DNA from: an uncultured Alphaproteobacteria bacterium
GTDB taxonomy: Bacteria > Pseudomonadota > Alphaproteobacteria > UBA828
Reading direction: 5' to 3'
DNA length: 52,352 bases
NCBI GenBank assembly: GCA_913053235.1
Contig: CAJXFT010000004.1
Span: 1 to 52,352, forward strand
Shown here: in pieces, positions 1 through 7,245 of the stretch
Layout: every line of letters starts with the position of its first letter
How positions within the stretch are numbered: position 1 is the stretch's first letter
Translations under genes and position numbers: made by a program
The notes under the pieces: model-generated
Database searches by the model: none
Seen by the model: only the letters and a program-made list of their open reading frames with translations
What the model was told of the DNA's origin: nothing

Positions 1-6
1 GGCTTG

Positions 7-129
7 CCAAGGCTTTCGGACGGCGTCGCGCGCGGCTTCCGATGTGCCGCATCGCCGCGCCCCACGCTCCTAGCCGAAAACCTTGGCAAGCCGTCCCCAT
101 GAGTCATTATCACCGCTCCTTGGTATAAG
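7..129 (+). repeat. Left copy of a 123-bp inverted repeat
   Basis: This stretch matches the reverse complement of 52230-52352 with 4 mismatches over 123 bases. It contains its own dyad: 1-19 pairs with 74-92 (18 of 19 positions), giving a long hairpin with a GC-rich centre. The gene-proximal end (TTGGTATAAG, 120-129) stops 8 bases before the start codon of the CoA-transferase. The window starts inside this hairpin element. It is probably a dispersed MITE- or REP-like repeat at which assembly ended; no transposase is nearby. Confidence 0.85.
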
Positions 130-137
130 GGGGGGAT

Positions 138-1484
138 ATGGCTCAAGCAAGCGATTGGCGGGGCGAATATAAGCGCCGGCTGCAAAGCGCGGACGAAGCG
201 GTAAGCCGCCTGCAAGACGGCCAGCGCCTGATATTACCGACATTGGCGGGGCAGCCGCCGGGCCTGATCGCGGCGATGGGCCGGCGATTGCGCGACGGCA
301 AGCTGGCCCGCGTGCGGGCCGGCACGATATTGCCCTGCCCCTGTCTCGCCGATGCCCTGTTGCGGCCCGAACATTCCGATAGCGTCGATTGGGACAGCCT
401 GTTCTGCGGCACCTCGGACCGACTCGGCGTGTTCGAGGGCCGTTACGACATGACGCCGATACATTTCGGCCAGATGCCCAAGGTCATGCGGAACGACATG
501 AAGGTGGGCGCCGTCATGACGCTGGTCTCGCCGCCCGACGCCGAGGGCTATATGAGCATCGGCATCAGCATCGATTACACCAAGGCGCTGATCGGCTCGG
601 CCAGCTTCAGCGCCGTCGAAGTCAATCCGAACGTGCCCCGCGTGTTCGGCGATTGCCTCGTCCATGTTTCCGAAGTCGACGCCATCGTCGAAAGCGATGA
701 TGAAATCTTCGAACTGCCCAACCCGCCGGGAACCCCCGAAGACGAAAAGATCGGCGCCTTGATCGCCGAGCGCATACCGGACGGCGCGACGATTCAGCTC
801 GGCTACGGCGCCGCGCCGAGCGCCGTCGGCCTGTGTCTGCGCGGCCACTCCCATCTCGGCATTCATACCGAAATGTTCGTCGATGCCATGCGGGTGCTGA
901 TGCAGGAGGGCGTGGTCGACAATTCGCGAAAGTCGATCAACCCCGGCAAGACCCTCTATACCTTCGCCGCCGGAACCCGGCAGACCTATGATTTTCTGCA
1001 TGAAAATCCGGCCGTCGAAGGCCATCCCGTGGAACATACCAACGATCTCTTCGTCATCGCGCAACATAAGGGAATGGTGGCGATCAACGCGACGATCGCC
1101 GTCGATCTCACCGGCCAGGCGTGCTCGGAATCGATCGGCGGCATGCAGTATAGCGGCACCGGCGGCCAGGCCGATTTCGTCCGCGGCGCCATGCTGGCCG
1201 AAGGCGGGCGGTCTTTTCTCGCCACCCATGCCACCGCCAAGGGCGGCACCGTTTCCTGCATTGTCGGCGGCCTCGCGCCGGGCTCCGTCGTCACCACCGC
1301 GCGCGCCGATATGGATATGATGGTAACGGAATTCGGGGTCGCGGAGCTTCGCGGCAGGTCTCTCAGCGAGCGCGCCCAGGCTTTGATCAAAATCGCCCAT
1401 CCGAAATTCAGAGACGGGCTCCAGGAGGAAGCCGCGAAGCGCGGCCTTTCCGCCAAGCGCGCGGTTTCATCCGCGGCGAATTAG
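138..1484 (+). CDS. Acetyl-CoA hydrolase/transferase family (4-hydroxybutyrate CoA-transferase-like)
   Basis: A 448-residue protein of the class I CoA-transferase superfamily, in the subgroup of acetyl-CoA hydrolases and 4-hydroxybutyrate/butyrate:acetate CoA-transferases. These enzymes move CoA between carboxylic acids through a glutamyl-CoA intermediate. The GIHTEMF motif places the likely catalytic glutamate at residue 245. The C-terminal domain shows the glycine-rich stretch YSGTGGQADF followed by VTEFGVAELRG, both typical of the family. Length is normal. The ATG follows a purine-rich GGGGGGGAT. The stop overlaps the convergent trcR stop by 4 bases. The upstream region is the terminal repeat, so its native promoter may lie outside the window. 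The acid substrate cannot be told from the sequence. Confidence 0.88.
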   Translation: MAQASDWRGEYKRRLQSADEAVSRLQDGQRLILPTLAGQPPGLIAAMGRRLRDGKLARVRAGTILPCPCLADALLRPEHSDSVDWDSLFCGTSDRLGVFEGRYDMTPIHFGQMPKVMRNDMKVGAVMTLVSPPDAEGYMSIGISIDYTKALIGSASFSAVEVNPNVPRVFGDCLVHVSEVDAIVESDDEIFELPNPPGTPEDEKIGALIAERIPDGATIQLGYGAAPSAVGLCLRGHSHLGIHTEMFVDAMRVLMQEGVVDNSRKSINPGKTLYTFAAGTRQTYDFLHENPAVEGHPVEHTNDLFVIAQHKGMVAINATIAVDLTGQACSESIGGMQYSGTGGQADFVRGAMLAEGGRSFLATHATAKGGTVSCIVGGLAPGSVVTTARADMDMMVTEFGVAELRGRSLSERAQALIKIAHPKFRDGLQEEAAKRGLSAKRAVSSAAN

Positions 1485-2260
1485 GATTCGTTGTTTTCCC
1501 CCGGCCTGTCGCCGAACGGCGATTTCGCCGGCGGGGCGATTGCCGCATTTGTTTCCGCCGTGGTTTCGGGCCGCGGCTCCGGAGCCGGAACCGCCGCGTT
1601 CGCCGCCTCCGGCGCGGCCCCGGTTTCCGCCTCCGGCGCGGCCCCGGTTTCAGGCGGCACCGGCGCCGCGGCTTCCTGGGCAACCAATTTGGCGGCGGCC
1701 TTGCGCGCCGCTTCACGCTCCGCTTTTTTGGCCTCGCGCTCCTGGCGCCTGCGCGCCTTGCGCAATTCCTCCAACAATTCCTGCTCGGAGCAAATGCCGA
1801 GAAGCAGCGGATCCTGCGGCGAGATGTTGGGCGTGTTCCAATGGGTGCGTTCGCGCACAGCGGTAATGGTCGATTTGGTGGTGCCGAGCAGCTTGCCGAT
1901 CTGGGCGTCGTTCAATTCCGGGTAATTCTTGATCAGCCAGGCGATCGCGTTGGGCCGGTCCTGGCGCTTGCTGACCGGCGTGTAGCGCGCCCGGCGGGTG
2001 CGTTGCGGCACTTTGGTGCTCGGCGCGTTCAAGCTCAGGCGCAATTTCCTGTCGCCCTCGCAGCGCTCGATCTCTTCACGCGTGAGCTGGCCGTTGGAGA
2101 TCGGGTCGAGGCCGCGGATTCCCACGGCGACCTCGCCATCGGCGATGCCCTGGACTTCGAGGTCGTGCAGGCCGCAAAACGCCGCGACCTGTTCAAAGGT
2201 GAGCGCGGTATTGTCGACCAGCCAGACGGCGGTTGCTTTGGGCATCAACAACTCAGACAT
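1481..2260 (-). CDS. trcR: Cell cycle transcriptional regulator TrcR (DUF1013)
   Basis: A 259-residue protein matching the alphaproteobacterial DUF1013/TrcR family. The N-terminal part (about 1-75) opens with LLMPKATAVWLVDNTALTF. A helix-turn-helix-like segment follows at about 105-140 (IAWLIKNYPELNDAQIGKLL, then TTKSTITAVRERTHWN). After residue 165 comes a charged helix (EELRKARRRQEREAKK) and then a low-complexity Ala/Pro/Glu tail containing a duplicated ETGAAPEA unit. TrcR is a DNA-binding regulator tied to the CtrA cell-cycle network in this class. AGGA lies 5-8 bases before the ATG, and a GC-rich inverted repeat (2274-2281 with 2292-2299) lies just upstream in the presumed leader. The quinone oxidoreductase lies upstream on the same strand, a familiar alphaproteobacterial order. 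Confidence 0.9.
   Translation of the reverse strand: MSELLMPKATAVWLVDNTALTFEQVAAFCGLHDLEVQGIADGEVAVGIRGLDPISNGQLTREEIERCEGDRKLRLSLNAPSTKVPQRTRRARYTPVSKRQDRPNAIAWLIKNYPELNDAQIGKLLGTTKSTITAVRERTHWNTPNISPQDPLLLGICSEQELLEELRKARRRQEREAKKAEREAARKAAAKLVAQEAAAPVPPETGAAPEAETGAAPEAANAAVPAPEPRPETTAETNAAIAPPAKSPFGDRPGENNES
1603..1650. repeat. Two tandem 24-bp units in the trcR tail
   Basis: Two identical 24-base units (1603-1626 and 1627-1650) encode the repeated ETGAAPEA segment of the low-complexity C-terminus of TrcR. The unit length is a multiple of three, so copy-number change keeps the frame. It looks like a slippage-prone linker rather than a functional site. Confidence 0.85.
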
Positions 2261-2391
2261 CGTTTATCCTTTCGCCCCGATTTCGTCGCCGATCGGGGCT
2301 GTGCATCCAGCGCCGCAAAACGCTTCGCCGCTGCGCATGTTTGAAAGACAGTGATATATCGCTCTTGGTGGATAACGGTCAATCGGGCCGG

Positions 2392-3417
2392 TTACGAATC
2401 CTGTTCATCGGGGATAAGCAAAATCTTACCGATATGTTCGCTTGATTCCATGCGCGCATGGGCCTTTGCCGCCTCGGCCAACGGAAATTCGCTGTCGATT
2501 ACCGGTGCGATGCGGCGCGCCGACAGAAGCGGCCAGGCTTCTTTTTCCAGCGCGGCGGCGATGCGCCCTTTGCTTTCGACGCTTTGCGCGCGCAACGTGG
2601 AGCCGGTGATGGTAAGGCGCTTGAGCATAACGGGCATCAGGTTGAGCGCCGCTTTGGCGCCGCCGAGGAAGGCGATTTGCACGACGCGGCCCTCGGCTCT
2701 CAGGCAGCTCAAATTGCGCTGAACGTAATCTCCGCCGACCATGTCGAGAACCACATCCACACCCTCGCCGCCGGTGGCGGATTTCACCGCCTCGACAAAA
2801 TCCTCGGCACGGTAATTCACCGCCAACTCGGCGCCGAGATCCCGGCAGGCAGCGCATTTTTGCGCCGATCCGGCGGTGGCGAAGACGCGAATGCCGAGCG
2901 CCGCGGCGAGCTGGATGGCGGCCGTGCCGATGCCGCTCGAGCCGCCATGCACCAACAGCCGCTCTCCCGCGCGCAAGCGCCCGCGCTCGAACAGGTTTGT
3001 CCAGACGGTAAAGAAATTCTCCGGCAAGGCGCCGGCCTCGCGCGCCGAATAGCCGCCGGGGGAGGGCAGGGTCTGGGTTTCCGGCGCGGCGCAATATTGC
3101 GCGTAACCGCCGCCCGTAACCAGGGCGCACACCGAATCGCCCGGTTTGTAACGCCGGGTTCCCGGTCCGCACGCGACCACGCCGCCGGCGACTTCCAGGC
3201 CGGGAATATCGGATGCGCCGGGCGGCGCCGGATATGCGCCGGCGCGCTGCATCACATCGGGCCGGTTGACGCCGGCCGCCGCGACCCGAATCAATATCTC
3301 GCCATGCCCCGGGCGCGGCACCGGGCGCCGCGTCGGCACGAGATTCCGCGGCCCGCCCGGCGCCGAAATTTCCACCGCCAGCATATCCTCGGGTAACCGA
3401 TCGCCTGTGAAATTCAT
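2392..3417 (-). CDS. NAD(P)H quinone oxidoreductase, MDR superfamily (PIG3 type)
   Basis: A 341-residue zinc-independent medium-chain dehydrogenase/reductase. The N-terminal GroES-like domain (about 25-140) has GVNRPDVMQRAG and the family-typical FFTVWTNLF. The Rossmann domain carries the NADPH loop LVHGGSSGIGTAAIQLA at about 155-171. No structural-zinc cysteine cluster is seen, as expected for quinone reductases of the PIG3/Zta1 kind, which reduce quinones or electrophilic carbonyls in the cytosol. It lies 131 bases upstream of trcR on the same strand and diverges from the DUF1192 gene across 70 bases. The chosen ATG at 3417 follows GGGAGTAGAAATTA, an acceptable ribosome site. The physiological substrate is unknown. 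Confidence 0.88.
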   Translation of the reverse strand: MNFTGDRLPEDMLAVEISAPGGPRNLVPTRRPVPRPGHGEILIRVAAAGVNRPDVMQRAGAYPAPPGASDIPGLEVAGGVVACGPGTRRYKPGDSVCALVTGGGYAQYCAAPETQTLPSPGGYSAREAGALPENFFTVWTNLFERGRLRAGERLLVHGGSSGIGTAAIQLAAALGIRVFATAGSAQKCAACRDLGAELAVNYRAEDFVEAVKSATGGEGVDVVLDMVGGDYVQRNLSCLRAEGRVVQIAFLGGAKAALNLMPVMLKRLTITGSTLRAQSVESKGRIAAALEKEAWPLLSARRIAPVIDSEFPLAEAAKAHARMESSEHIGKILLIPDEQDS

Positions 3418-3487
3418 TAATTTCTACTCCCGGATTGGCCTCGAGGATTGTTATAATGGCGCCCGTCGGATGGAGGGGGAAAAGTTT

Positions 3488-3673
3488 ATGGACGAGATCG
3501 AAATTGTAATTCCGAAAGCCGCTGAATGGGCTCCAAGAGACCTCGACGTTCTTTCGCGGGAGGCGCTGGAGGAATATGTCGAGGATTTGCAGCGTGAATT
3601 GCAACGCGTGAAGTCCGAGATAGACAATAGAGGTGTGGTGCGCAGCGAAGCCGATGCCATTTTCAAGAAGTGA
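3488..3673 (+). CDS. DUF1192 family small protein
   Basis: A 61-residue acidic protein: MDEIEIVIPKAAEWAPRDLD leads into a single helix with a leucine-spaced, coiled-coil-like pattern (EALEEYVEDLQRELQRVKSE). This is the DUF1192 pattern found next to the quinone oxidoreductase gene in many alphaproteobacteria. The ATG at 3488 follows GGAGGGGGA. An in-frame ATG at 3470 lies within that purine tract and was not preferred. No function is established for the family; the shape suggests a small cytosolic scaffold or regulator. No obvious terminator lies within 130 bases; the first clear one is at 3811. Confidence 0.85.
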   Translation: MDEIEIVIPKAAEWAPRDLDVLSREALEEYVEDLQRELQRVKSEIDNRGVVRSEADAIFKK

Positions 3674-3810
3674 GCGGCGGGAATATTTTTATTACGTCGA
3701 CGTTAACCTTTTATTAGTTAATTGGCGGCTATTCTCCTGGTTACGGTGTTTCGGGTTTCCGGAATTACCGTGCATTAGACCTCCCTAATTGTTTCGTCTC
3801 CCTGTTTACT

Positions 3811-3844
3811 GCGCCGCCTTGCAAAAGGCGGCGCTTTCTTTTTC
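3811..3844 (+). terminator. Rho-independent terminator
   Basis: A perfect 10-bp stem (3811-3820 with 3825-3834) around a GCAA loop, followed by TTTCTTTTTCT, is a textbook intrinsic terminator on the plus strand. It lies 137 bases after the DUF1192 stop and 117 bases before the lipoprotein start. It may end the DUF1192 transcript, or a small RNA encoded within 3674-3834; the sequence does not decide. Confidence 0.85.
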
Positions 3845-3900
3845 TGGCCGGGGAAAGCTACGAAATTGCTGGCGATTTCAAGCTGTTGGTATTAGTTCGC

Positions 3901-3929
3901 TTGACAGCATTAACCAAATAGCCTCAACT
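3901..3929 (+). promoter_or_regulatory. Candidate sigma-70 promoter for the lipoprotein gene
   Basis: A perfect -35 hexamer TTGACA (3901-3906) is followed after 17 bases by a weak -10 (TCAACT, 3924-3929). A start near 3936 would give a short leader ending in GAGGAG before the ATG at 3962. TTAACCAA lies inside the spacer and resembles a CtrA half-site, so CtrA control is possible but unproven. Confidence 0.4.
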
Positions 3930-3961
3930 CTTCGCGTTCATCCGTTTCGAGGAGTCCGCAT

Positions 3962-4291
3962 ATGTCTAAAAATAAGCTGTTGTCCCGGTCGGCGCTTCTG
4001 GTTTTACCGATTGCGCTGGCGGTAGCGGGTTGTCAGACGGCGACGAGCGATTCGGGCGCCACCCAAAGCGATGGCGCGCTGGAGACCGCGCAAAGCGCGA
4101 AACAGGATGCGATGCGTAATCAGGGCTCGATTGCCGCGTTGCAGAACGATATTGCCGCGCTGCGTGAGCAGATCAGGCAATCCAACGAGGCTTCCGAGCG
4201 CGCCGCCAACGCCGCCGAGAGGGCCGCCGAAGAGGCGAAAGCCGCGGCCGACAAGGCGGATCGGATATTCCAGCGGCAAATGCGCAAGTAA
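3962..4291 (+). CDS. Lpp-like alanine-zipper outer-membrane lipoprotein
   Basis: A 109-residue lipoprotein. The signal peptide MSKNKLLSRSALLVLPIALA ends in a lipobox (AVAGC), predicting lipidation at Cys24. The mature part has a short Ser/Asp/Gly-rich linker, then from about 55 to 105 a single alpha-helix rich in alanine with heptad spacing (ERAANAAERAAEEAKAAADK). It ends in QMRK. The design and the terminal Arg-Lys recall Braun's lipoprotein, whose C-terminal lysine is joined to peptidoglycan by L,D-transpeptidases. A YkuD-type L,D-transpeptidase gene lies convergently 73 bases away. The start is well supported by GAGGAG. Covalent attachment to the wall is an inference from architecture and context. 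Confidence 0.82.
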   Translation: MSKNKLLSRSALLVLPIALAVAGCQTATSDSGATQSDGALETAQSAKQDAMRNQGSIAALQNDIAALREQIRQSNEASERAANAAERAAEEAKAAADKADRIFQRQMRK

Positions 4292-4364
4292 ACCGCTTCC
4301 CGAAACCTCCGACAAACAAGGCGGCAATGGCAAAAAAGCTATTCGCCGCTGTGAAGCGCGTGTT

Positions 4365-5327
4365 TTACAAGGTGACGCGTACCGGTAATCCGGTACGCTC
4401 GGTCAGGGCATTGCGAATCGCCGGCCAATCGAGGCGCGGCAATTGGTCTCCGGCGAGGCTTCTGATCTTGTAATAGGCGTCGCTGGCGGAGCGTTTCGCG
4501 GCACTTAGGATGCGCCCATCGCGCTCCAATTCGTCGGCCTGTTCGGGCTCGGGATAAACTTCCATATAGAGTTCGCCCGCGAGCCAGCCAATCTTGATCG
4601 GCTGGTCGATCACTTGCACGCGCGTTCCCACCGCCACCTGGTTGAACAGATCCTCGATGCCTTCCGGATAGAGCCGGATGCAACCGTGGCTGATTCGCCG
4701 GCCGACGCCCCACGGCATGTTGGTGCCATGAACCAGATAGCTCGGCCAGTCGAAATAAAGCGCATGCCCGCCGAGCGGATTGTTGGGCCCGGCGCGAACC
4801 ACTTTGGGCAGATCGGGATGCTCTTTTCTGATCGATTCGGGCGGAAACCAAATCGGGTTTTTCATCTTGCGGATGATCGATGTGGTGCCGAGCGGCGTGT
4901 TCCATCCGGCGCGCCCGACGCCGATCGCGTATGTCTTGACCCCGTCGGGCGCGAAATAATAGAGGCGGTGTTCGGCGAGATTGATGACGATGCCATGGCG
5001 CGGCGCATCCGGCAGCAAATGCCCCGTCGGCAGGATAATTGCCGTGCCTTCGCCCGGTATCCAGGGGTCAACTCCTTGATTTGCCGCGACAATTTCGACG
5101 AATCCGAGGCCGTTGTCGCGTGCCAGGTCAAGCAAGGTGTCGTCATATGTGGCGGTGTAATTGCGCACCGAGCCCAGCATATCACCTCGGAGTGACAGAT
5201 CGGCCCGTGCCTGGTTTGCCACAATCGCAAGCGTAACGGCGATTGAGAATGCCGCAATAATCGCGCTCGCCGATTTATTTTGGCGCCTGGCGCTGGCGCA
5301 AAAAAGCTTCGTAATACCCGCAATCAT
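4365..5327 (-). CDS. L,D-transpeptidase with LysM-like N-terminus (ErfK/YbiS type)
   Basis: A 320-residue periplasmic enzyme. An N-terminal hydrophobic segment (about 20-42, ending in ANQARA) serves as signal peptide. A LysM-like region at about 56-100 (YDDTLLDLARDNGLGFVEIV, then GTAIILPTG) resembles that of E. coli ErfK/YbiS/YcfS. The YkuD domain spans about 110-240 and carries the active-site signature with His200 and SHGCIRLY, giving nucleophile Cys216. Enzymes of this form make 3-3 peptidoglycan cross-links or attach Lpp to peptidoglycan. The C-terminal 80 residues are an extra acidic/basic region as in ErfK homologues. The convergent neighbour is an Lpp-like lipoprotein. Confidence 0.92.
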   Translation of the reverse strand: MIAGITKLFCASARRQNKSASAIIAAFSIAVTLAIVANQARADLSLRGDMLGSVRNYTATYDDTLLDLARDNGLGFVEIVAANQGVDPWIPGEGTAIILPTGHLLPDAPRHGIVINLAEHRLYYFAPDGVKTYAIGVGRAGWNTPLGTTSIIRKMKNPIWFPPESIRKEHPDLPKVVRAGPNNPLGGHALYFDWPSYLVHGTNMPWGVGRRISHGCIRLYPEGIEDLFNQVAVGTRVQVIDQPIKIGWLAGELYMEVYPEPEQADELERDGRILSAAKRSASDAYYKIRSLAGDQLPRLDWPAIRNALTERTGLPVRVTL

Positions 5328-5534
5328 TCCGGCATCCAGAAAATTAACCGTCTGCTACGCAATCGGCGCTAAAATCGCTTTTGTCATTGCCAACATGGTG
5401 CGCAAACCCTTTTTTAACACAGTGCGAACACACTTTTCCTTTCAATACCGGCCAAGCGCTGAACTTCGCTTATATTCATGCAGCTTGATCGGATGTTTAG
5501 ACGGCCCTTAACGGCGAATTCAGGTGGATGTCCT

Positions 5535-5948
5535 GTGACAAGCGGCGGACTGGTCGAGACGGCCTTTTACAGTCGAACCTATGACGAGGCGTTCGAAATG
5601 ACCGTCGAGGCGCGCGATTACGTGGCCGACGGCCTCGGCGCCGACCGCGAAAACGTGGCCTTCGGCGAACGCAGCTATTTCGATTGCGAGGCCCTTCGCC
5701 TGACCACCAGGCTCAGCCAGGTGATGGCATGGCTGTTGGTGCAGCGCGCCGTTCATGCCGGCGAAATCGGTGTCAACGAGGCGCGCCACGAGGAACGTCG
5801 CCTGGGGGGGCGCGAAGTCTGCTTCGACAATGACAATGAGATAATCGACGGCCTGCCACCGCGCTTTCGCAGCCTGATGGAGCGCAGTCTCAGGCTTTAT
5901 CAACGCATCGCCCGGCTCGATGAAATGGTCGCTCGGGGCGGCGATTAA
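5535..5948 (+). CDS. rcdA: RcdA/DUF1465 family CtrA-degradation adaptor
   Basis: Matches the DUF1465 family, whose Caulobacter member RcdA is an adaptor that helps bring CtrA and other substrates to ClpXP. Diagnostic segments are FYSRTYDEAFEMTVEARDYV, FDCEALRLTTRLSQVMAWLL and the C-terminal helix MERSLRLYQRIARLDEMVA; the fold is a three-helix bundle. I place the start at the GTG at 5535, preceded by AGGTGGA, giving 137 residues. An in-frame ATG at 5478 lacks a ribosome site and adds a non-conserved leader. With trcR 3.3 kb away, two genes linked to the CtrA network lie close together. Role assignment rests on family knowledge. Confidence 0.87.
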   Translation: MTSGGLVETAFYSRTYDEAFEMTVEARDYVADGLGADRENVAFGERSYFDCEALRLTTRLSQVMAWLLVQRAVHAGEIGVNEARHEERRLGGREVCFDNDNEIIDGLPPRFRSLMERSLRLYQRIARLDEMVARGGD

Positions 5949-5972
5949 GCTGCCTTTTGCTCCGCCCGCCGG

Positions 5973-7172
5973 CTAAAAATGGTAGCCGATCGTGCTGCCG
6001 AGGAAGAGCTGGTTCTCTTTATCGGGCACGATCAGGGGCGACAGGGCGGCGTCGCCGAGCAATCTTTTCCACTGTCCGATGAACAGGCTGTACCAGTTCG
6101 AGTCCCAATCGAAGCGAAAGGTTATGTCCGCCGTGGCATCCTTGAAACCCGTTTCGGGATTGAATGGCTGAAGTAACAAGGGTGACGCCGCGGACTGCTG
6201 GGCGCTGATGCCGTAATAGGCGATCATGTAATTTTGGCTGGCGTAGGTGCCCCATGCCGAAATGCCGACACCGAGCTGGTCGTTGATGCGCCCGCCGATG
6301 CTGGCGGCAAATGTCAGGAGCGAGCCATTATGCCCTTCCTCGCCGGAAATGGACTGCTTGTAATCTACCGAAAATCGGTAGCGCTCCGAATACCATTCGG
6401 CGAACACGCCGGCTTCGAAGACGGCATCCACGTTGCCCATGCCCTGTAATTGAGGCGATTCGCTTTCTTCGCGGCCCGGATCGTAAGTCAAGTATGGCCC
6501 GACGGAAAATTTGCTGCTCTTTAACAATTTGGCGCCCAGGCCGCGGCGCAAATGCTCTCCGTAAGAGCCCTGCCAGGCGATAAAAATTCGGTCGCGCCAG
6601 GTAATGTCAATGAGCGGCAGGGCCTCTACCTCAAATTTATCGCCGCCTTCATAGGTTGGCCGCAAGGCCGGGCCCAGGCCGAGCGAAATATCGAATTCCG
6701 ACAGGATTTCGCGGCGGACTTCGCGGCTGGTTTCGCTCGGCGTGGGCGGCGGCAGGGCGCTCGTGTCGGGGGGGTCGGCCCTGGTCTCCGCGATGGCCCG
6801 CGCCGTCCCCGCTATTTCAGGGGTGACGGTGGTGGCGGCGTCGGCGATACGCCCGGCAAAGCCGGGAAACGCGGCGGCGGCATCCATGCTGATGCCGAGG
6901 GAATAAGCCGGCGCGGCGCGCGCAGCGGCCATAACAATTGCCTCCAACGCTTCCGGATGCGACGAAATGCCTTCGATGACGGCAGCCGACATCGCTTTCG
7001 CATCCGCTTGGCGGACGGCGGCATCGATCGCCGCCAGGGTGTCCGGCGGCACATCGGATTGAGCCCGGACAGGCGAATGCGAAAGAGCGAGGCAGAGGAG
7101 GGCGATCATCAGCCCACCCGCCGCCGTCCCGGCAATATTCAGCCAAATGGATTTCCGTCCCTGCCGCGCCAT
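5973..7172 (-). CDS. MipA/OmpV-like outer-membrane protein with long N-terminal extension
   Basis: A 399-residue exported protein. The signal peptide (about 1-38) ends in SPVRAQ. Residues about 40-140 form an Ala-rich helical region (TLAAIDAAVRQADAKAMSAA) unusual for the family. From about 160 the sequence turns into amphipathic beta-strands matching MipA/OmpV proteins (EALPLIDITWRDRIFIAWQG, SVGPYLTYDPGREE) and ends in a C-terminal aromatic (IGYHF), the outer-membrane assembly signal. MipA-type proteins are barrels linked in E. coli to murein enzymes. The open frame runs on upstream to 7946, but that part is the sseA gene read in another frame; the start chosen is the ATG at 7172, after CAGGGT. 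Confidence 0.78.
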   Translation of the reverse strand: MARQGRKSIWLNIAGTAAGGLMIALLCLALSHSPVRAQSDVPPDTLAAIDAAVRQADAKAMSAAVIEGISSHPEALEAIVMAAARAAPAYSLGISMDAAAAFPGFAGRIADAATTVTPEIAGTARAIAETRADPPDTSALPPPTPSETSREVRREILSEFDISLGLGPALRPTYEGGDKFEVEALPLIDITWRDRIFIAWQGSYGEHLRRGLGAKLLKSSKFSVGPYLTYDPGREESESPQLQGMGNVDAVFEAGVFAEWYSERYRFSVDYKQSISGEEGHNGSLLTFAASIGGRINDQLGVGISAWGTYASQNYMIAYYGISAQQSAASPLLLQPFNPETGFKDATADITFRFDWDSNWYSLFIGQWKRLLGDAALSPLIVPDKENQLFLGSTIGYHF

Positions 7173-7245
7173 ACCCTGCAAGCCCTTTTTTTGAATCGTT
7201 CGCCCAATCCTCGCCGAGCCGCCCAGAGTTGGCAAGAAGGAGCCT

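Noticed and set aside
4321-4352. Terminator between the lipoprotein and the L,D-transpeptidase
   Set aside because: There is an imperfect stem with an A-rich loop, but a bulge and no T-run; support is too weak.
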